In this document: one piece after another, positions 59,523 through 64,000 of the stretch
Layout of the letters: each line of letters opens with the position of its first letter
Position numbering within the stretch: position 1 is the first letter of the stretch
Assembly: GCA_900318955.1 (NCBI GenBank)
Contig: ONMJ01000004.1
Span: forward strand, 1-64,000
Reading direction: 5' to 3'
Length of the DNA: 64,000 nt
DNA from: an uncultured Bacteroidales bacterium
Lineage (GTDB): Bacteria > Bacteroidota > Bacteroidia > Bacteroidales > UBA932
Notes under the pieces: model-generated
Database searches by the model: none
What the model was told of the DNA's origin: nothing
The model's input: the letters and a program-made list of their open reading frames with translations, nothing else
Translations under genes and position numbers: made by a program

Positions 59523-60404
59523 TCATAACAACCTGTTTCCCTTTCTCTTATAACTCTTCATTAATACTCGATTTCGACGCGCTGCCTCAACAATAACTCT
59601 AGATGACCCTTTCATAGCTTTTTTGAAACAGAGGCTCGCGTTATCATAATCATTATTTAAAAAACATGAGATCCCCATTATAAAATTCAGTTCCTGATCA
59701 TTATACTCACGTTCATTCAACGGATCCTCAAGACCTTTTTCCCCTTCAACTATTCGTATCCTTGCTCCAAGACAGCCATAAATAACTAGATCATCCGGAT
59801 AATAAAAGAACTGTTCTGCTTCATATTCAGGAGATCCTCTTTTTTCAATAAAGTATTTCCACAACAAATCTTCCCCTACCGTTTCTTTCTCCAACCGCGA
59901 ATAGCCATAATATTTTGAATTCCCACCACCAACAGCGTCAAAGGATCTGTCTGTAAATATCTCGTTGCCATTGAAATCGATAGCGCCATCCCTGCTGTTA
60001 GAATAATATTCCGAATATCCATCGTGAAAATAGCGCGGAATTGTACTTGCTTGCGGGAAAATATGCCTGATCGTTAAATCAGGCCCTATATATATCCAAA
60101 ATCCTGTCGAATCATATGCGTAATGATCAATATCTTTACCATCTATATCGATATAGCAGAACGCATAGTTAATATTATTATATTCCTTGGGAAGGACAAG
60201 AGGAAAGATAGGCTCTGTGCTTTTAGAAACACCGGTCGTGGTATCTGTAGAAATAATTGAACAATAGTTAGACCACCTTTCTTTCCCTTCGACAGTGATC
60301 CGTTCTCTGTTCCTAATCAAGGTCTGACCAAAAACAGAGAGGGTAAAGAATAAAGAAACTGCGGTTATTGCAACTGTCTGTAAGATATGTTTTTGAATAT
60401 TCAT
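59523..60404 (-). CDS. Exported protein, hypothetical, with helical C terminus
   Basis: The 293-residue protein has a signal peptide (about 1-27), a beta-rich, Tyr- and Asp-rich middle, and a C-terminal stretch of about 50 residues (MGISCFLNNDYDNASLCFKKAMKG) like a tetratricopeptide unit. No family recognised. It lies between the 155- and 232-residue genes in the AT-rich block. Confidence 0.62.
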   Translation of the reverse strand: MNIQKHILQTVAITAVSLFFTLSVFGQTLIRNRERITVEGKERWSNYCSIISTDTTTGVSKSTEPIFPLVLPKEYNNINYAFCYIDIDGKDIDHYAYDSTGFWIYIGPDLTIRHIFPQASTIPRYFHDGYSEYYSNSRDGAIDFNGNEIFTDRSFDAVGGGNSKYYGYSRLEKETVGEDLLWKYFIEKRGSPEYEAEQFFYYPDDLVIYGCLGARIRIVEGEKGLEDPLNEREYNDQELNFIMGISCFLNNDYDNASLCFKKAMKGSSRVIVEAARRNRVLMKSYKRKGNRLL

Positions 60405-60455
60405 GATCTTAACACTGTGAGTCTATTAATTCTCTTAAAAAAATCGTTATTCGCC

Positions 60456-60923
60456 TTAATAGTATCTTTTCCAATGGTATTTGTGACATGCTAATGTGTC
60501 ACCAAATGTTGTTATCAATAAAGAATCAAAATCGATAGTAGGATCAAATTTCTCAACAGCATAATCCTGATCCCCTTTTTTCGATATTAGATAATAATTC
60601 CTTCGTTTCCCATTTTTATTTAACCTTCCTTTCCCTTGCTCTCCGTATGTGATTCCAACTATCTTATCTTCATTCCAATACACTGTAAGAAAATCCTTTT
60701 CGTCGACGACATAGGAATAATAGTGTCCACCAAGTCTTTCCATAAGAAAAACACCATAGCATTCATCAACATATAATAAAGACAAGTTAGTATCATCCAG
60801 TTTATGCTCACTCATTAAGCCATCAATAGCAAGCCATATGAATATTAATAACAATAAAATAACAGGTATCAACAATAGTGATACTATTATCTTCAGTATC
60901 TTTTTTAGTTTACCTTTACCCAT
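60456..60923 (-). CDS. Small membrane-anchored protein directly after a toxin-like RHS tail; immunity candidate
   Basis: The 155-residue protein has a basic N terminus (MGKGKLKKILKI) and one long hydrophobic helix (about 10-33), then a soluble domain with many Tyr and Asp residues. It starts 36 bases after the stop of the RHS tail at 60960. In RHS loci the gene directly after the C-terminal tip normally encodes the matching immunity protein; that is the basis for the proposal, not sequence similarity. Confidence 0.62.
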   Translation of the reverse strand: MGKGKLKKILKIIVSLLLIPVILLLLIFIWLAIDGLMSEHKLDDTNLSLLYVDECYGVFLMERLGGHYYSYVVDEKDFLTVYWNEDKIVGITYGEQGKGRLNKNGKRRNYYLISKKGDQDYAVEKFDPTIDFDSLLITTFGDTLACHKYHWKRYY

Positions 60924-60959
60924 ATATAGAACTGATATGTATTTCCTAAGATTTTCACC

Positions 60960-61174
60960 TCACTCCTCTCTCTGTTTTTTGAATGTTCCTCCTTTGCTAT
61001 TCATAGAGCGATAAGAAAAAGAGCCTATAAACTGTGGTGTTAAAGATGAATGAGTAAAAACATCACGCACTCGCCAATCAAATGAGTCTTCAGAAACACC
61101 ACTTTTCTCTATATCGTCGCTACCATTTTTCCAAATAAACTCATTAGTCTCATCCTTCTGATACCAGTCTCGCC
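60960..61174 (-). pseudogene. RHS C-terminal tip fragment (70 codons), out of frame with fragment B
   Basis: On the minus strand the frame from 61172 to a TGA at 60960 encodes RDWYQKDETNEFIWKNG, then SDDIEKSG and a Ser/Phe-rich end. The DWY..D...G.. opening resembles the start of variable tips in Bacteroidetes RHS proteins. It follows fragment B directly but in a different frame, so it cannot be made as a fusion. Its length suggests a truncated tip. A 155-residue membrane protein gene follows. Confidence 0.5.
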
Positions 61175-61264
61175 CTTTCCGCCATAAAGATAGTCATTAT
61201 TTGTCAATGAAGGAGTCCAGGAGGCCATCCTTTCTCCGTATGGGTAGTAGCGATTACGCTGGAA
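61175..61264 (-). pseudogene. RHS-core fragment B
   Basis: The minus strand encodes 30 residues, FQRNRYYPYGERMASW then TPSLTNNDYLYGGK, of an RHS-repeat-associated core (the YYPxGE and YLYxGK motifs are diagnostic). A TAG precedes it in frame and no start is present. At the AAG of GGK it joins the out-of-frame tip fragment. Confidence 0.78.
61179..61263. repeat. 85-base repeat, copy 2
   Basis: It matches 58112-58196 at 81 of 85 positions. A further 27-base part is shared with the fragment near 62268-62292. Confidence 0.9.
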
Positions 61265-61282
61265 AAACTATTCTTTACAACT

Positions 61283-62086
61283 TTAATTATCACAAGAACT
61301 GTCATTAATCAGATCACTTTTGAACTTGAAAATAAAATAAGGGAAAAACACCACGTACCTGCTTTTGACACGAATTCCCCTGTGAGAAGCAGGAATGAAT
61401 GTTTCTTGCGCTATCTCTTTGCAAATAGTTATAGCGATATTATTTGCCTTCTCATCTTCCGATTTAACAATCAATCTTTCAAAAAAAACAGACCCGTCTC
61501 TTTCAACTATTAGCGACCCTGCGATGGGGATCTTCCCTTGAAGAGGACCTACAGTTGTTTCAGAAAACGCCTCCCGTATCATTTCGAGCAGTCGCGTGTC
61601 GCCACCTATAAACTCGGCAGGGTGTTCAACGGCCAAACTTGAAAACACATAATTATCTGCCCATGAGGCTTCCACTGATCCGAACCCAAACTTGTGAAAA
61701 ATAGAGATTATGTCATCAATACTATCTTCAACATAGTGTTTTCGTGTCAAAAATGGATTCACATTCCCGTCGTTGTCCATCACTATTGACCACGAGTATG
61801 GGTCATCTGGAATAACAGGATCTTTGCCTGACTCACCGCTAAAAAAAACATTTTCTCCTCCCTTCCCCAAAATAGTTATATCTTGAGATGTTCTCTCGCG
61901 ATACGATTCCGACAGGGCATAAATTGATAAATAAGATAGAGTATCGCTTCTGTCGAAAGAAAGGAACAATGTATTCTTCTCTATGCTCTCTGGCATCGAT
62001 TTTATAAATAGATTAATAATCTCCTGACCGAAATCAGAAAGAGATATGCCCAAACATGATAAAACCAATAATAATGAATGTAACAT
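61283..62086 (-). CDS. Exported protein with a TonB C-terminal-like domain, hypothetical
   Basis: The 267-residue protein has a signal peptide (about 1-19). The last 75 residues (GSLIVERDGSVFFERLIVKS, ending VKSRYVVFFPYFIF) follow the beta-strand pattern of TonB C-terminal domains. The rest is unrecognised. The ATG at 62086 gives the signal peptide; upstream codons overlap the end of RHS fragment A. It is the gene between fragments A and B. Confidence 0.6.
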   Translation of the reverse strand: MLHSLLLVLSCLGISLSDFGQEIINLFIKSMPESIEKNTLFLSFDRSDTLSYLSIYALSESYRERTSQDITILGKGGENVFFSGESGKDPVIPDDPYSWSIVMDNDGNVNPFLTRKHYVEDSIDDIISIFHKFGFGSVEASWADNYVFSSLAVEHPAEFIGGDTRLLEMIREAFSETTVGPLQGKIPIAGSLIVERDGSVFFERLIVKSEDEKANNIAITICKEIAQETFIPASHRGIRVKSRYVVFFPYFIFKFKSDLINDSSCDN

Positions 62087-62093
62087 ACACAAT

Positions 62094-62291
62094 TTATCTA
62101 ATAAAATAATGTATTCCAAAGTATACGGCCAGGTAGTATTTCATCTTGAGTAAGACGGAGTAGTATTTTTCACACAAAGGATCCATGCTTGTAAATATGC
62201 CGTCGGTGGTCTGATATCGCGCTCCGTTGTCGTAAAAGGGAAGGGAGAACAGCGTGTGGAGTTCCTTTCCGCCATAAAGGTAATCATTATT
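62094..62291 (-). pseudogene. RHS-core fragment A
   Basis: The minus-strand frame from 62291 encodes NNDYLYGGKELHTLFSLPFY, then DNGARYQTTDGIFTSMDPLCEKYYS, the downstream half of the RHS-repeat-associated core (YDxGARxY...FTxxDPLxEKYY). RHS similarity ends near 62157. The frame stays open to a TAA at 62094. It begins one base into the stop codon of the upstream 421-residue gene and lacks a start codon, so it is a displaced core segment. Confidence 0.82.
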
Positions 62292-63556
62292 TATTCCAAA
62301 CTCTTGATAATATCATCCGGAGTACTATTAATCTCACTGAGGTCGCAACCGGACAAAATGACCTTTAACATCTTTAGAGCCTTTTGTTTAGAACGAGAGC
62401 GAATACGTACATACTCTATTAATCCTTCATCTGTCTTTTGACCACAGATGCTGAACTCTTTATCCCAATAATTATAATAAGGGTACCAAATCCTTCGATA
62501 ATCATATGGATTTCTTTCAAGGGTCACCTCTTCTGTTCTTTTGACGCACATGACTTTGATAGGTTGCGTAGAAGAACAATAGTAGAATTTATCATCGGGA
62601 TAATATTGAGTTCTTACAAGTATCTCATCTCTACCGTGATATGAGAATCTGCGATCTCCAAGATCATAATCTGCCGCAGTATAATTGGACGGAATATAAA
62701 ACCTGTTTTTTACTCTTTGAGGATAACCCAACAGGTATTTAAGGCTATCTGTTACCCTGTCTTGTATTCTTTCATCAATGGCGATGATCTTATTATTAAT
62801 TTCTGTCTTAGTAAAATAGAACTCGTCTTTCTCTTTCATTAAAGGGATATCACCTGACTCCTTAAGACTTAGCCACTGAGAGATTGCATGTTTCGAAGCA
62901 TCGCAACCCGACATTATCTTATCCAGATACTTTATAGCATTATCGTTCCGCTTCGCTTTAATGTAAATATCGGCGTAATCCCCGTCTAAAACCAACAACC
63001 TATATCCTGTCGGGAATGAACGTAATAATCTATCATTATGAAGATAATTATAATAATCCTTATCTTCTTGATCTCCTACTCGTATCTCTGTCACCTTGAT
63101 GGTTCGAATTGTGTCTTGAACCTCAAAATTAGGATGATGTTGATGAGGGGATGATATGATTATTTCATCTCCTTTTCCTAATATAAACATGCGATTCCGT
63201 CGATTAGTCCACGGACCATAATAAACAACACCATCGAAGGTCTTTGGGAGATGTACTTGAATCTTTGGCCAATAATCTGACATAAATTCATGTAACTGAT
63301 AATCTTTACCCTCTACTCCTTCCTTAAAAACGATACCGTCATTTGTAGTTATGATATAATAGCAAAACCAGGGGTATCGGACAGTCTTTCCTTCGACATG
63401 TGGAAGATAATACTTAACTGTAGAATCGTTTATTTGTGTTATGCGTACCTTCTCCCGATTATCACGAAATGAAGTGCTCTTGGCTGAAACCAGAACAAGA
63501 GATACAACAATAATGACAATCAGATATAAACTCCACCTTTTCTTATTCTGCCTCAT
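62291..63556 (-). CDS. Membrane-anchored protein with an internal duplication, hypothetical
   Basis: The 421-residue protein has one N-terminal hydrophobic helix (about 9-28) and two repeats of about 120 residues. Each repeat ends with a similar helical segment: KYLDKIMSGCDASKH near residue 220 and KMLKVILSGCDLSEI near 405. The ATG at 63556 is preferred over one at 63604 because it starts directly before the helix. No family recognised. It ends at RHS fragment A. Confidence 0.65.
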   Translation of the reverse strand: MRQNKKRWSLYLIVIIVVSLVLVSAKSTSFRDNREKVRITQINDSTVKYYLPHVEGKTVRYPWFCYYIITTNDGIVFKEGVEGKDYQLHEFMSDYWPKIQVHLPKTFDGVVYYGPWTNRRNRMFILGKGDEIIISSPHQHHPNFEVQDTIRTIKVTEIRVGDQEDKDYYNYLHNDRLLRSFPTGYRLLVLDGDYADIYIKAKRNDNAIKYLDKIMSGCDASKHAISQWLSLKESGDIPLMKEKDEFYFTKTEINNKIIAIDERIQDRVTDSLKYLLGYPQRVKNRFYIPSNYTAADYDLGDRRFSYHGRDEILVRTQYYPDDKFYYCSSTQPIKVMCVKRTEEVTLERNPYDYRRIWYPYYNYWDKEFSICGQKTDEGLIEYVRIRSRSKQKALKMLKVILSGCDLSEINSTPDDIIKSLE

Positions 63557-63564
63557 AAAGAAAA

Positions 63565-63742
63565 TCATTGATGATTTGCATAATATAATCCCATGAGCTT
63601 GCATAAATGCTTCACTAACAACACCGAAATCTTTCCTGACAATCCTTCCTTCCTCATGAGCATTGTTCTGGCGTAATCATACTCAAAGTCCTTGAAACCA
63701 GAGTTGTTTTGTCTTTCCCTGAATACTAATGGAAGAGAGATT
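63565..63742 (-). other. Possible fragment of a coding sequence
   Basis: The minus strand is open for about 55 codons and reads protein-like (GFKDFEYDYARTMLMRKEG), but no start codon in a good context is seen and it overlaps the 5' end of the next gene. It may be a decayed tip or nothing. Confidence 0.2.
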
Positions 63743-63744
63743 AT

Positions 63745-64000
63745 TTATTCTCTGACATTAAGAACGGGGTCAATACTAATGATTCTTTGTAATACATATA
63801 TAACCTTGGCCTCATCATGCCAATCAAACAAATCAGCCATGATTAATTGCTTGAGAGGCTCTTCAATCTGATCTACCTGTATTCGAATAAACTCTCCTCT
63901 AATCTTAATTATTTGATAAAGATATGGCGAACAATCTTGAAAATTGAGAAAAGGGCTTTCGACTCTATATAATTCCCTTCGCATATTATCCCTATGTTCT
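63745..64000 (-). CDS. Unidentified protein, 5' part beyond the window
   Basis: The minus-strand frame is open to the window edge; the visible part has about 84 residues and ends DPVLNVRE. An ATG at 63984 is the first start inside the window, but the frame continues above it, so the gene may begin outside. Composition (Ile, Leu, Asp, Glu rich, no hydrophobic helix) suggests a soluble protein. No family recognised. Confidence 0.45.
   Translation of the reverse strand, partial: EHRDNMRRELYRVESPFLNFQDCSPYLYQIIKIRGEFIRIQVDQIEEPLKQLIMADLFDWHDEAKVIYVLQRIISIDPVLNVRE

Noticed and set aside
58110-61263. Insertion-sequence ends or CRISPR repeats as explanation for the 85-base repeat
   Set aside because: The copies are direct, only two full ones exist 3 kb apart, there is no transposase, and both encode RHS core in frame.

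Overview
The window is a chromosomal segment of a Bacteroidota bacterium, almost certainly of the order Bacteroidales. The reasons are the gene set (a SusC/RagA-type TonB receptor, ExbB/ExbD/ExbD, a short Hc1 histone-H1-like protein, DUF5106-type thioredoxin proteins, many Bacteroidetes lipoproteins) and the promoters, which repeatedly match the Bacteroidetes consensus TTTG-N19-21-TAnnTTTG rather than TTGACA/TATAAT. Strong Shine-Dalgarno sites are rare. I cannot name genus or species.

Layout. 0-10 kb: recA, a helix-hairpin-helix protein, rsmI, thymidine kinase, a C11 lipoprotein peptidase, a dipeptidyl-peptidase III lipoprotein, a Xer recombinase, ribosomal L25, pth and the small Hc1-like gene. 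9.9-10.6 kb: a 700-base region with no convincing gene but several perfect inverted repeats. 10.6-22 kb: an M6 metalloprotease with a partner lipoprotein, tpiA, a GH28 pectinase, the run tyrS-rbfA-lolC/E-like-C1 peptidase, and a GH3 glucosidase. 22-26 kb: the operon polA, sigma factor, rsmG, GH3. 26-34 kb: rpmH, an AGE-family protein, tadA, a YhhN protein, tRNA-Gln, alr, a YugP-like peptidase, a DJ-1 protein, and the operon lon-ung-coaD-thioredoxin protein (all minus strand). 36-45.6 kb: HU with a tiny COX24-type protein, RNase G/E, lnt, a PASTA protein, a pseudouridine synthase, a GH2 enzyme and cstA. 45.6-55.4 kb: a TPR protein, an rRNA m5C methyltransferase, a START-like protein, a NUDIX protein, queA, dprA, tatD, ansA and the exb operon. 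This part is ordinary, tightly packed core genome: many genes overlap by 4 bases, and several promoters sit directly against their start codon.

Accessory end, 55.5-64 kb. An orphan SusC/RagA-like receptor is followed by an AT-rich, all-minus-strand block of unrecognised secreted, lipoprotein or membrane-anchored proteins. Three broken pieces of an RHS-repeat core lie between them. Two pieces share an 85-base segment (81 identities), the third supplies the next part of the core (ending in a DPLxEKYYS-like motif), and one runs into an out-of-frame 70-codon tail that looks like an RHS C-terminal tip, followed by a small membrane protein. I read this as a graveyard or reservoir of displaced RHS tips with candidate immunity genes; an intact rhs gene, if there is one, should lie beyond base 64000. 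This is the most interesting part of the window. The structured 9.99-10.5 kb intergenic region is second.
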